Shown: positions 35,859 to 44,615 of the stretch, piece after piece
Numbering within the stretch: position 1 is the stretch's first letter
Layout: each line of letters begins with the position of its first letter
Assembly: GCF_000243235.1 (NCBI RefSeq)
Contig: NZ_JH594606.1
Coordinates: 724,934-788,933 of the forward strand
Direction of reading: 5' to 3'
Length of the DNA: 64,000 nt
Origin: Gillisia limnaea DSM 15749
GTDB lineage: Bacteria > Bacteroidota > Bacteroidia > Flavobacteriales > Flavobacteriaceae
Made by a program: the position numbers and the translations under genes
Notes under the pieces: generated by a model
Database searches by the model: none
What the model saw: only the letters and a program-made list of their open reading frames with translations
What the model was told of the DNA's origin: nothing

Positions 35859-36872
35859 TCAGGAAAGAAGTTCCTTCCATTTATGTTTTATCAGCTCCCA
35901 GTCAAAATTTTCTGCAGTTTCCCTGGCATTGGTGGCAATAGCATGGGCTGCCTCCGGATTGTTCATCAAATATTCCACCGCCTTTGCCATAGCTTCAGCA
36001 TTATTTGGCGGCACCAGCATTCCCGTTCTTCCGGCTTCTATAAGAAAAGGAATCCCACCCACATTGGTGGAAACCACAGGTAATCCCAGCGCCATAGCTT
36101 CAATAACGCTCACCGGAGTATTGTCGATATGCGTGGTATTCAGGAAAATATCACAATTTGAAGCCAGGACTTTCCATTGCTGCTTCTTCAGCTTTCCGGT
36201 AAAAGTAACCGGCAAATTGCGTTCTCCGGCATACTTCCGGCAATTGCTTAAGCTGCCATCCTTATCTGGTCCCACCATTTTCAAAACTGCTTCCGGGTGA
36301 TCTTTTAACAGGATCTCCAGGGTTTGCAACGCCAGCATAGGATTGTAAATCTTATCAAAAGCACGCACCCATAAGAGTTCAGGCCTCAGGACTTTTCGGG
36401 TTTTAAACCTGTAAGTATCAATATAAAGCGGATTAGGGAGGTAACGCACATTAGGAAACCCCAGTTTCTCCACTTCCTCTTTAAGATACAGGGAGGGGGA
36501 AATAACCATATAGGCATTCCCAAATAATTTCCTGATGGCCTCCGGGGATCTCATAAACCTGTTCTTTAGATCCCCGCCGTGCAGGATAGGAACGTATTTT
36601 TTCTGGAACAATTTCGCCAGCCGACTAATAACTACCGCGTACCAGAAGTTCTGGGTGCTGTAAACATCTATAAGCACAAGTTCCACCCTGCGGAAGTGCC
36701 AGAAGAAAGCACCGGCCATATGCCCCAGGCGAAGGTATTTATTTTTGAAATGAGAAACGGAGTAGGTCTTAAAACCTTCTTTCTGAAGGCCTTTTTTTAA
36801 AGCATTATGAGCCGTAGGATTGCTCCTTTTATCTGAAAGCTTATTGCCTATGTATAACAGTCGGTTTTTCAT
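35859..36872 (-). CDS. Glycosyltransferase family 4 protein
   Basis: A 337-residue GT-B enzyme with PILHGGDLKNR near residue 96, the nucleotide-sugar binding region ALGLPVVSTNVGGIPFLIE (about 266-284) and the conserved GxxxLVPPNN segment. It overlaps the upstream gene by one base (ATGA). The upstream gene is the same length and clearly similar throughout, so the two arose by tandem duplication. Donor and acceptor are unknown. Its place beside the WcaJ-like gene suggests an early step of repeat-unit assembly. Confidence 0.85.
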   Translation of the reverse strand: MKNRLLYIGNKLSDKRSNPTAHNALKKGLQKEGFKTYSVSHFKNKYLRLGHMAGAFFWHFRRVELVLIDVYSTQNFWYAVVISRLAKLFQKKYVPILHGGDLKNRFMRSPEAIRKLFGNAYMVISPSLYLKEEVEKLGFPNVRYLPNPLYIDTYRFKTRKVLRPELLWVRAFDKIYNPMLALQTLEILLKDHPEAVLKMVGPDKDGSLSNCRKYAGERNLPVTFTGKLKKQQWKVLASNCDIFLNTTHIDNTPVSVIEAMALGLPVVSTNVGGIPFLIEAGRTGMLVPPNNAEAMAKAVEYLMNNPEAAHAIATNARETAENFDWELIKHKWKELLS

Positions 36873-37885
36873 TACTGAAGTAGGCTATTCCACTTTTTCT
36901 TCACCTTTTCCCAGTCGAAGACCACAACTTTTTCCCTTGCATTTTTTGTGATCTCCAGCGTTTTTTCGGGATCTTTTATAAGCCGCTCCACCGCCAGGAA
37001 CATCGCCTTTTCATTTGCGGGAGGAACCAGGAGCCCATCTTTTCCGTCTTCTACAAGGTCCTCCATCCCGCCCACTTTGGTGGAAACAACACTAAGGCCC
37101 AAAGCCATTGCCTCGATCACGCTAATAGGGGTATTATCTATATTGGTGGTATTCAGGAAAATATCATAATCCTTAGAGAGCTTCGCCCATTCCCTCTTTT
37201 TAAGTTTCCCAGGAAAACTTATCTTCAGGTCATACTTTTCAGCATAGGCTTTACACCTGGCCATAGAACCATCTTTTTCCGGACCTACCATACACATTTC
37301 TACCTCCGGATATTCCGCCTTTAGCAACTTTAAGACCTTTAGGGCCAGCATAGGATTGTACCTCCCCTGGAACCTACGCACCCATAATAATTTGGGAGCA
37401 AAAACACTTCTGGGTTTAAAGCTGTATTTTTTTAATTCTATAGAATTCGGGATGATTTGCAGATTGGTGAATCCGGCATTTTTAAAAATCCTGTATAGAT
37501 ATTGGGAAGGAGCTACATTCATTTTTGCCTTTCCAAAAAGGCTTTTACTCAGCTTTTTATTTTCCTGAAGCCGCTCCGGTAAATTCCCACCGTGCAGGAT
37601 GGGGATATAATCCAGCTTGTAGAACTGGCAGGCTTTGGCCACCAGGTAGGCATAATAAAAATTCATCGCCCCATAGGTATCTATCAGGACGATATCCGTA
37701 GCTTTATGATGCCGTATTATCATCCCCAGCATCTCCAGCAGCCGCAAGGCTTTGTTGCTTTTATTAGAAGCAGTGCGCACCGCATATCCCTCTTTTTTAA
37801 GCACCTTGCTGAAAAAGGAAATATAGGTAGCCGTAAAGCTGTTAACTGTTAAGTCGTTTCCTATGTACAGGATCCTTTTTTTCAT
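36872..37885 (-). CDS. Glycosyltransferase family 4 protein (tandem paralogue)
   Basis: A 337-residue paralogue of the next gene downstream, sharing RILYIGNDL / RLLYIGNKL at the N-terminus, PILHGGNL, FLNTTNIDNTPISVIEAMAL and GGMEDLVEDGKDGLLVPP. The start overlaps the end of the polymerase gene by 44 bases, which is longer than usual but leaves both termini normal. Substrate unknown. The two paralogues probably add related sugars. Confidence 0.85.
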   Translation of the reverse strand: MKKRILYIGNDLTVNSFTATYISFFSKVLKKEGYAVRTASNKSNKALRLLEMLGMIIRHHKATDIVLIDTYGAMNFYYAYLVAKACQFYKLDYIPILHGGNLPERLQENKKLSKSLFGKAKMNVAPSQYLYRIFKNAGFTNLQIIPNSIELKKYSFKPRSVFAPKLLWVRRFQGRYNPMLALKVLKLLKAEYPEVEMCMVGPEKDGSMARCKAYAEKYDLKISFPGKLKKREWAKLSKDYDIFLNTTNIDNTPISVIEAMALGLSVVSTKVGGMEDLVEDGKDGLLVPPANEKAMFLAVERLIKDPEKTLEITKNAREKVVVFDWEKVKKKWNSLLQ

Positions 37886-39206
37886 CTACAATATATAATA
37901 ATGCCAGCCCGTATACCAAAGCCGGCAATGCAATTCTCATGGCAGAGTGGTTGATGGTTAAAAACCAGAAGGCCACAAATGCCAGGAAATAATAATTGTT
38001 TTTAAACTTGGTCCAAAATAATATGGGAACAAATATAAGTATTAGAATGGCAAAAACACCCAGCAAACCGTGTTCCGATAATAAACGGCTTATTTCATTA
38101 TGGGAAGCAATTTGAACACCTAAATTTTCTTCCCTATACTCTTTTCCTTTACCAACCCCAATTCCTATAAAGGGATGATTATAAAACGCTAGTAATTCAG
38201 TCTCTACCAATTCAACTCTTCCTGTGGTGATATCATCCTTTAACTCTCCCGCAGCATTTCTATTTTCATACCTGTTTTCAATCAGCCCAAAAGTTTTTAT
38301 CGAGGAGAAGATCCAGACTACAGAAACGGCAGCAATAAGTAAGATCATTTTAAAATTGGTTTTTGCCTGCTGCTTTCTTTCCTGTTTATAATAAAATAAA
38401 ATCAGGAAAGCTATCATACAAATTACTGCGACAAAAACCCCACCCCTGGAAAAAGTGATCACAGCCCTGTATCCCATCATCCCCAAAAGCAAGAGATCAA
38501 TGATATTGATGAACTTATTTTTAACAGTAAACAGGCGGGTTACCAGCAAAAAAGCCCCGAGACCAAAAACTGTAGAGATCTGATTAGGCCCATATCCCCC
38601 TGTAGCCGCATAATTCCCGGACATGCTTATAAGGCCTTCCTGTAAAGTAGGGGTATATAGATACAGGTAAAACATTTGGGATATTAAAGGTAGCAGTAAC
38701 ATCAATATCACTTTTTGAAAATCCTCCTTCTTGATCTTTTTATAATAGCAGTATAAAGCGGATACCCCTAATGCGACAGGCCCACTGAGATTGAAAGCTA
38801 TTTGATTCCGCACGGGTGCATCATAACTCATCGATAATGCTCCTATTATTACTCCAGGGAAAAGTATCAGTAAATAAGTCCAGAAAGGAACTGTTTTGGA
38901 GGAGGTGCCTTTAAAAAACATTCCAATCACCAGAAAAACAATCACCATGTATTTCCCGGTCTCATAAAAAACCATTGCATCCGTCTGCCGGAAAAACACC
39001 TCGGCCCCGGCTATATAGGCTGCTCCCATTAAGGCTTCGTTATTCCTGTTCTCATTTTGGATTGTGATAAAAAGAAAATAGGCTAGTACACCAAACATGA
39101 TAAAAGCTGAAGCTGGACGGTATAAATAGATAAGAAATGCCAATCCAAAATGGATCAACAACAGGTTGACATATAACTTATTAGTAATGTGTTCTTTAGA
39201 TGTCAC
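37842..39206 (-). CDS. O-antigen polymerase / ligase-like membrane protein
   Basis: A 454-residue protein with about ten to twelve hydrophobic segments and a large periplasmic loop near residues 300-370. The loop holds GIGVGKGKEYREENLGVQIA and then SHNEISRLLSEHGLLG, the hallmark of the Wzy_C/O-antigen ligase family. It should polymerise repeat units or ligate glycan to a carrier in the inner membrane. It overlaps the upstream glycosyltransferase by four bases. It is the only polymerase candidate in the window. No Wzx flippase was found, so that gene must lie elsewhere. Confidence 0.85.
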   Translation of the reverse strand: MTSKEHITNKLYVNLLLIHFGLAFLIYLYRPASAFIMFGVLAYFLFITIQNENRNNEALMGAAYIAGAEVFFRQTDAMVFYETGKYMVIVFLVIGMFFKGTSSKTVPFWTYLLILFPGVIIGALSMSYDAPVRNQIAFNLSGPVALGVSALYCYYKKIKKEDFQKVILMLLLPLISQMFYLYLYTPTLQEGLISMSGNYAATGGYGPNQISTVFGLGAFLLVTRLFTVKNKFINIIDLLLLGMMGYRAVITFSRGGVFVAVICMIAFLILFYYKQERKQQAKTNFKMILLIAAVSVVWIFSSIKTFGLIENRYENRNAAGELKDDITTGRVELVETELLAFYNHPFIGIGVGKGKEYREENLGVQIASHNEISRLLSEHGLLGVFAILILIFVPILFWTKFKNNYYFLAFVAFWFLTINHSAMRIALPALVYGLALLYIVDEKKDPVHRKRLNS

Positions 39207-40270
39207 TTTTTTATAAAATTGATATATTTTTTTAGTATTCCTTTTTCAGAATAATTCCTTTCCACTTCCTGCTGAAACATGATTGCTTCCTGTTTCATTT
39301 TCAACCTATTATTAAGATACGCTGAAATTCCTCCATAAAGCATTTCTGAATTTTCCTTCTCTACAATGCTTCCATAATTATTTATCACCGCTGCACATTG
39401 TCCAACATTTGTGCACACCACCGGCAAACCTGAGATTCCATATTCCAGCAGTGCCAAAGGTAAACCTTCAGATCTGGATGAAAGCACACCAAGATCTGCC
39501 TGTTGAAGCAAAGGTATTATTTCCGGCTGAGCTCCATAATAATGAATTTTATGATTAACACAGGAGTTTTCAATTTCTTTTAAAACCGAAGCGGAATAAA
39601 CAGTTTGCGGGTCTTCGCCAATTAGATGTAAGCTAACATACATTTTCGGATCTAAAAGTTCAAATGCTCTTAATAAATTTATATGATCCTTTTGTGGTCT
39701 TAAATTGGCCACACAAATTATTTTGAAATCGGTGGCAGTGCCTTTTAATTTTATAGTTGAAGTCCTGCTGTTTTCATACTTCGGAATGAAATTCTTTAAT
39801 TCGATAACATTTTTACAGTACAGATTTTGAAGCGTCCAGTTTTTAAGCGCTGTATTTACAGAAATTATTCCGGCAAATAAACGGGAAAATTTCTTCAGCA
39901 CTTTAAACTCCCTTTTTTCAAGAAATTCACTCTCCCCGTAATGATCATGCCAGATCAGTTTGAAGTTACTTCCGCTAATTTTTAGCAGACCTGCCAGGAA
40001 ATACGAAGTACTGTGCGCGTGTACTACATCGATTTTATTTTCTTTGATATATTTTCTGAGTTTTAAGATAGCCTTGGGATCCAGACTTGATCTCTTATTC
40101 AAAAAAACATACCCCACTTCGGCTTTCAGCTGCACCTTCAAAAGCCCTTCCTGCCGCGTACAACACAAATAGGAACCTTCAACCCGGGGTAGCAACCCAT
40201 TGGCAATATTCACCGCCATCTTCTCTGCTCCGCCCGGTCGTAGACTATCGATTAGTTGTAGTACACGCAT
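39203..40270 (-). CDS. Glycosyltransferase family 4 protein
   Basis: A 355-residue enzyme starting MRVLQLIDSLRPGGAEKMAV, the classical GT4 N-terminus, with HAHSTSYFLAGLLK, ICVANLRPQKDHINLLRAFE (nucleotide-binding domain start) and SSRSEGLPLALLEYGISGLP (about 275-294). It overlaps the polymerase gene by four bases. Upstream lies a spacer of AACGTT repeats, so this may be the first gene of a sub-operon running to 34425. Substrate unknown. Confidence 0.88.
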   Translation of the reverse strand: MRVLQLIDSLRPGGAEKMAVNIANGLLPRVEGSYLCCTRQEGLLKVQLKAEVGYVFLNKRSSLDPKAILKLRKYIKENKIDVVHAHSTSYFLAGLLKISGSNFKLIWHDHYGESEFLEKREFKVLKKFSRLFAGIISVNTALKNWTLQNLYCKNVIELKNFIPKYENSRTSTIKLKGTATDFKIICVANLRPQKDHINLLRAFELLDPKMYVSLHLIGEDPQTVYSASVLKEIENSCVNHKIHYYGAQPEIIPLLQQADLGVLSSRSEGLPLALLEYGISGLPVVCTNVGQCAAVINNYGSIVEKENSEMLYGGISAYLNNRLKMKQEAIMFQQEVERNYSEKGILKKYINFIKK

Positions 40271-40289
40271 TCTGTTAGTTGTTTGGTGT

Positions 40290-40454
40290 ATTTGGAACCT
40301 ATAGGTTCCAGTTCAAAGTGTAACGTTCAATGTTCGAGGTGAATCCTTCTTTTGTTTAAAGCTAATACTTCAGAACCCTGAAAAATTTCAAAATTGACTG
40401 CTCTGCTTAATACTCAAAAAATTGAACGTTGAACTATAAACGTTGAACATTCAA
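40290..40454. repeat. AACGTT-rich degenerate repeat spacer
   Basis: Phrases such as TTGAACGTTGAAC, AACGTTGAACATTCAAC and GGTTCCAGTTCAAAGTGTAACG recur here, at 40915-41190 and at 41860-42245. Together they flank each gene of the small island at 40455-42162. They have no coding frame. Confidence 0.6.
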
Positions 40455-40853
40455 CTATGAACCTTTTTTAAACTTTGATCCTTTAAAATCAGATCTATTC
40501 AGAAAATTAATAAAGGCCGTGATCTTTGCAATTTCCTTGTCACATTTGGCCGACAAACTTTTAAATTGTTCCTGAGATATTAAAGATTTGTCCATTGCCC
40601 TATATAATTGGGATTTAAGTTCGGCGCAGGAACCTCTTGAATATCCAAGAAAGTTTCTAAACTCCAGGTTACCGCCCCTGCCAAATCCTTCGGCAACATT
40701 ATCCATGATAGATCCGGAACTCTTGTCCATTTGATCTTTTAAGGCATATCGTTTTCCCAGGGCTGTATTTAAAAATAATTCCTCCAGCTCCTTGCATATC
40801 TCTTGGCTTATTTGCCAAACCTCCAAATCCTCAAATCGTTCAACTTTTCCCAT
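40455..40853 (-). CDS. Four-helix-bundle protein (S23/IVS family)
   Basis: A 132-residue helical protein with FEDLEVWQISQEICKELEEL (6-25), SGSIMDNVAEGFGRGGNLEF (about 46-65), FLGYSRGSCAELKSQLYRA and the closing helix. This is the signature of the four-helix-bundle family first found in intervening sequences of 23S rRNA, now known as free-standing genes in many Bacteroidota. Molecular role unknown. It is placed alone between AACGTT-rich spacers and is unrelated to the glycan genes around it. Confidence 0.88.
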   Translation of the reverse strand: MGKVERFEDLEVWQISQEICKELEELFLNTALGKRYALKDQMDKSSGSIMDNVAEGFGRGGNLEFRNFLGYSRGSCAELKSQLYRAMDKSLISQEQFKSLSAKCDKEIAKITAFINFLNRSDFKGSKFKKGS

Positions 40854-40914
40854 AGTCCTTCTTTAACTTTTTAAGTTTAAATAGTACCCACCAATTTACA
40901 TAAACATTAAACTA

Positions 40915-41190
40915 ATAATACGTTTAAAGTTCCTGGTTTAACGTTCAAGGTGCTTTTTGTCTCTGCTTCTATCCTTTGGTTGACAACAAGCCTCAATAAA
41001 CTTTAAATTTAAAATGAAACGTGAAACTTTCAGCAATACTTTTGGACACTTAATATCGAACGTTGATCTAAAAACATGAAACTTGTAACAATCACACGTT
41101 GAACATTAAACGTTAAACAATGAACCTTGAATTTTACAACGTTGAACGTTGAACATATTAAACGTTAAACGTTTTTGAACGTTGGGCTAA
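40915..41190. repeat. AACGTT-rich degenerate repeat spacer
   Basis: Repeated phrases AACGTTGAACATTAAACGTT and TTGAACGTTGGGC occupy most of this spacer before the DUF4160 gene. They are related to the blocks at 40290-40454 and 41860-42245. No gene was seen. Confidence 0.6.
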
Positions 41191-41312
41191 AATAGAGGAA
41201 AAATAAAAGCATTAGGAGATTTTGTTATTTTTTGCGGAAAAGAAGTTGTGAGATAGATTTGAAAAGGTTAATTCAAATTTATAATAACAGGGATTTTGTA
41301 TCTTTGAATAAA

Positions 41313-41573
41313 ATGCGTGAAATTTCCAGATTTTACGGAATTATCATACGGATGTACTTTCAGGATCACAATCCACCCCACTTTCACGCTGAATATCAGG
41401 GAATGAAAGCAGAATATGATATCAGAACTTTGGATCTATTGGCAGGAAGCCTTTCTAAAAGGGCAAACATAATGGTGCTGGAATGGGCTTCCCAACATAA
41501 AGAAGAATTGATGGATAACTGGCAAAAAGCAATTATACCTGCTGCCTTAAATAAAATTGAACCTTTAAACTAA
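41313..41573 (+). CDS. DUF4160 protein
   Basis: About 86 residues when started at MREISRFYGIIIRMYF, which is the standard start of this family; an upstream in-frame ATG at 41232 would add 27 unconserved residues. DHNPPHFHAEYQ (about 19-30) is the family signature. DUF4160 genes are nearly always found next to DUF2442 genes, as here with a seven-base gap, and the pair has been suspected to be a toxin-antitoxin or similar two-part module. It is on the plus strand within a minus-strand operon. Confidence 0.88.
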   Translation: MREISRFYGIIIRMYFQDHNPPHFHAEYQGMKAEYDIRTLDLLAGSLSKRANIMVLEWASQHKEELMDNWQKAIIPAALNKIEPLN

Positions 41574-41580
41574 AGTGGTT

Positions 41581-41844
41581 ATGAACGAAGTGGCCGATTT
41601 AAAAGTTTTAGATGATTACAACGTATGGCTTAAATTTAATGACGGAGAAGAAAAAGTCGTCAATCTGCGACCATATATTGGAAAAGGATTTACTGCGGAA
41701 TTACTTGATTATAATAAGTTTAAACGGGTTTTTATTGAACCCGGAGGAGGGATTGCGTGGGAAAATGGCTATGATTTCTGCCCGAATTATTTGAAAGAAT
41801 TAGCTGAAGAAAAGGACGTAGTTAAGAAATGTAAATCCGGATAA
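41581..41844 (+). CDS. DUF2442 protein
   Basis: An 87-residue protein from MNEVADLKVLDDYNVWLKFN; an ATG two codons earlier is also available. The pattern NVWLKFNDGEEKVVNLRPYI and then the tail GGGIAWENGYDFCPNYL is the DUF2442 signature. It follows the DUF4160 gene directly and is surely co-expressed with it. It is the probable DNA-binding or neutralising partner if the pair is a toxin-antitoxin module, but its function has not been settled. Confidence 0.88.
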   Translation: MNEVADLKVLDDYNVWLKFNDGEEKVVNLRPYIGKGFTAELLDYNKFKRVFIEPGGGIAWENGYDFCPNYLKELAEEKDVVKKCKSG

Positions 41845-41859
41845 ATTTGAATGTTTTCC

Positions 41860-41985
41860 GTTTAATGTTCAAGGTGGTTTTTCTATAGACGTTGAACGTT
41901 GAACCTTGAACGTTTTACCGTTAAAAATGAATATTAAAATTTAAGTATAAATCCTTATTTTTGAGAAAGCTATGTATATAAAGCT
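41860..41985. repeat. AACGTT-rich spacer
   Basis: GACGTTGAACGTTGAACC and TTGAACGTTTTACCG repeats continue the spacer type seen at 40290 and 40915. No gene was seen. Confidence 0.5.
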
Positions 41986-42162
41986 ATGAACCCGACCACA
42001 CAAATAAAAAACAGTCTTATTTCCCGGATTGAGGATTCTGAAGATTTGAATTACCTTAAAGCACTTCAAACAATCTTCGATACATCTGAACAAGCCCTGT
42101 ATCAGTTGTCTCAGGAACAACAAGATTCAATTGAGAAAGGTCGAAGATATAAAGCGAGGTGA
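41986..42162 (+). pseudogene. Short antitoxin remnant
   Basis: A 58-codon frame starting MNPTTQIKNSLISRIEDSED and containing LNYLKALQTIFDTSEQALYQ, then LSQEQQDSIEKGRR. This resembles flavobacterial antitoxins of about 70-75 residues that precede RelE/ParE toxins, which end SIEKGRxDIKxGxxY. Here the end reads RRYKAR and stops; inserting two bases near 42146 would restore DIKRGDFYE. No toxin gene follows, only AACGTT repeats. It is therefore an orphan, probably inactive relic. Confidence 0.6.
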
Positions 42163-42244
42163 CTTTTATGAACGTTGAACATTGAACTTTGAACATTTTA
42201 AACGTTGAACGTTGAACATTTTTTTGAACGTTAAACGTTAAACG
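42163..42244. repeat. AACGTT-rich spacer at the end of the glycosyltransferase gene
   Basis: TTGAACGTTAAACGTTAAAC and similar phrases close the island on the right and run directly into the end of the next minus-strand gene. Confidence 0.55.
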
Positions 42245-43423
42245 TTAAACTTTCAGAACCTTTTTAATTGCTGCTTCGAACTTTTCCAACGTATACTCCT
42301 GACTCCACTCCTGCCCCGCTAAAGACATTTGTTTCATCTTCTCCGGATCATTTATAAGTTCAAGTATTTTTTCGGCTGTCTCATGTAATACCTCCTGACT
42401 TTCTACTTTCTTCTCTACAAGTCTTTTCTCTTTGTTCTCTTTTCTATTTTCTTTTGTAGAGATTATGATTCCACGCTCCCCATAATTAAGCATCCATGAA
42501 ACACAGCTCACAGGTTTAGTAACCGGAATACAACCGAAAAACATCGCTTCAGCTACCGCTTTTGGCCAGCCTTCAGATTGGGATGCCAGGATTAAAAAAT
42601 GTGAAGCTTTATAAACTTCTTTCAGTTCTTCAAGTTTTAGGTTTCCCATAAGCCTTACAAAGGGATCCAGATTTTTTATGGTTATATATTCCTGCAATTC
42701 GTCTTTTAGCACCCCGCTACCGTAGATCTCAAGTTTAACCGGAATGCCTTTTCCCATGAGGTTTTCAATAAGTTGTATCGCAAACAGAGGCCTTTTCCCT
42801 GCCCTCAAACTGCCCACAAAAATAAATTTGAACGGAGAAGTAAAATCTTTGTTCACCACGATCTTTTCACTTTCAGAAAAACTCGCCGTAAAGAATGGCA
42901 GAATATTTTTTGACTGATCTGGCCAATTCCCATATACCAGAACTTTTATATTACGGGTGAGAAAAGTATTGGACAAGATCCACTTTTGCAGCTTGTAACT
43001 CCAGGGTTGCGCCGCATTTGGATCCCAGTTTCCCGCATATTTTGCAGTTTTTGGTTTCTTTGGGAAAAATATCTGAATAAAACAGGCTATTAATCCAATG
43101 TTCCCGGGACAACGCAAGTGAATGTGATCTGCCTCTTTCATAGCCCGCACAATCTTGAAGCAAATCCCCGGAAGCATTATCAGACTTCGAATTACTTCTG
43201 AAAAATTTAAAAACGAAATAGCCGGGATTTTGCTGAAAGAAATATTAGTATCCAGGTATGCTGTTTCAATCGCATTGGGAAAAGCCGAAATTCTAGGTGC
43301 CACGACAATAATTTCTTCTGCTGAATTAAGCCAGATATTCATTTCCCGTATATAAGGCTCATAGGAATAGTAAGCACTCTTATTTTCCTTATGAAGTATA
43401 TAGGTTATAATGGCAAATTTCAT
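42245..43423 (-). CDS. Glycosyltransferase family 4 protein
   Basis: A 392-residue GT-B enzyme. HLRCPGNIGLIACFI, the domain start FIFVGSLRAGKRPLFAIQLI and SQSEGWPKAVAEAMFFGCIP (about 280-299) are typical of GT4, with the E-x7-E-like motif in AVAEAMF. Seven bases separate it from the upstream GINT1-like gene. Downstream is the AACGTT spacer. Substrate unknown. Confidence 0.85.
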   Translation of the reverse strand: MKFAIITYILHKENKSAYYSYEPYIREMNIWLNSAEEIIVVAPRISAFPNAIETAYLDTNISFSKIPAISFLNFSEVIRSLIMLPGICFKIVRAMKEADHIHLRCPGNIGLIACFIQIFFPKKPKTAKYAGNWDPNAAQPWSYKLQKWILSNTFLTRNIKVLVYGNWPDQSKNILPFFTASFSESEKIVVNKDFTSPFKFIFVGSLRAGKRPLFAIQLIENLMGKGIPVKLEIYGSGVLKDELQEYITIKNLDPFVRLMGNLKLEELKEVYKASHFLILASQSEGWPKAVAEAMFFGCIPVTKPVSCVSWMLNYGERGIIISTKENRKENKEKRLVEKKVESQEVLHETAEKILELINDPEKMKQMSLAGQEWSQEYTLEKFEAAIKKVLKV

Positions 43424-43430
43424 TGTTCCT

Positions 43431-44423
43431 CTACCTGAAAAAATTATAGATATCTAAGAGATTGAATTTTATTGTTCTTTTATATTGAAACTCCTTCTCA
43501 TTATTCAAATTCCTGTCCCCGTCATAAACCATATAATGATCATCCCCATTTTTTTGAATATCCAGATGATGCATACCCCTGTTGAACCATTCAATTTCCT
43601 GCTGCGGACCTAAATACATCTTCTCCGCGAGCTTAAATTCCAGCCGGTCGTTTTCTGTTTCCAGTTTATAAATGGAGATTCCAGTGCCGTAACCTAAAGT
43701 GCGATTTTGAAGGGGAAGGTACCAGTTATTGTCCACTTTAAAAAACCTGCCTCCCGGCCGGGTTTCATTGCCCCATCGCTGTTCGTATTTTTTTGCTTCG
43801 GTCCAGCTGCCGCTCAGGGAAGTGGCTGTAAACATATATTGCTTTAGATCGTCATCAACGGCCACGATCAAATTTAGTTCCTCACTTAACAGCAGGGAAG
43901 GATCTTTCAAACCCCTGTTTTTGATAAGGGTATCGCTGATTCTCCAGTCATAGGGAAAATTTTGTGCTTTATACAACAAAACCTGGTTTGAACCCTTGGT
44001 TTCCGGCAACATATAAAATCCTCCTTTGTGTTTAAAAACCTGTGGATAGGAAAGGTGAAAATCTTCATCCAAAACGATTCCTTTATATTCATAGTCTTGA
44101 CCATCTAAGGAAGTCAAAAGTGCTATGTTTGCATTTCCCTCGCCTTTCAATTCCACAAATAAATAGTATGTATCAGATTCCTTGATAAAAAAAGGATCGG
44201 CTATGTAGTCTATAGGCGCCGGTATTATACTGTTTATATATTCATAGGTAATTACATTTTTTAAATCCAATTCACTTTTCGGAAAAACTTGCGCCATTTT
44301 GCCGAATCCCACTGACCAGTTTCCTACGGCAGAGGTGAAAAATGGATATCGATAATTAAAAATAATTAAAACAATAATCCCAATAATCAACATAATTCCA
44401 GCCAACTGAAATATTCTTTTCAT
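43431..44423 (-). CDS. GINT1-like (glucosamine inositolphosphorylceramide transferase N-terminal) protein
   Basis: A 330-residue protein with one N-terminal transmembrane helix (about 7-24) and a five-bladed beta-propeller-like body: YIADPFFIKESDTYYLFVE, GEGNANIALLTS, LSYPQVFKHKGGFYMLPET and LKDPSLLL. The pattern of ADPF, SYP and PET repeats fits the GH43-like GINT1 N-terminal family, known from plant sphingolipid glycosyltransferases and, in bacteria, from fusions with formyl transferases. Here it is free-standing within a glycan cluster. It may modify or transfer a sugar, but no reaction can be assigned. Confidence 0.65.
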   Translation of the reverse strand: MKRIFQLAGIMLIIGIIVLIIFNYRYPFFTSAVGNWSVGFGKMAQVFPKSELDLKNVITYEYINSIIPAPIDYIADPFFIKESDTYYLFVELKGEGNANIALLTSLDGQDYEYKGIVLDEDFHLSYPQVFKHKGGFYMLPETKGSNQVLLYKAQNFPYDWRISDTLIKNRGLKDPSLLLSEELNLIVAVDDDLKQYMFTATSLSGSWTEAKKYEQRWGNETRPGGRFFKVDNNWYLPLQNRTLGYGTGISIYKLETENDRLEFKLAEKMYLGPQQEIEWFNRGMHHLDIQKNGDDHYMVYDGDRNLNNEKEFQYKRTIKFNLLDIYNFFR

Positions 44424-44615
44424 TTAGTTTTTTTGATTTAATGATCTATCAGCATTTAATTAGATTAAATCATCTATTTCTTCTTTTATTATCCTATTAT
44501 GAATTTTTAATAAAAGTCGCCTTCCTTATCCAAGTATAAATTTTAGTCAACGGAGTCAAGGAAGAAATAAGATAATAGAAAAAGACTTGTAATTTTACTA
44601 TATAGTAATTGTTAA
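44424..44615. other. Spacer, no gene seen
   Basis: About 190 bases of AT-rich DNA between the methyltransferase and the GINT1-like gene. No clear promoter was recognised. Confidence 0.3.
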
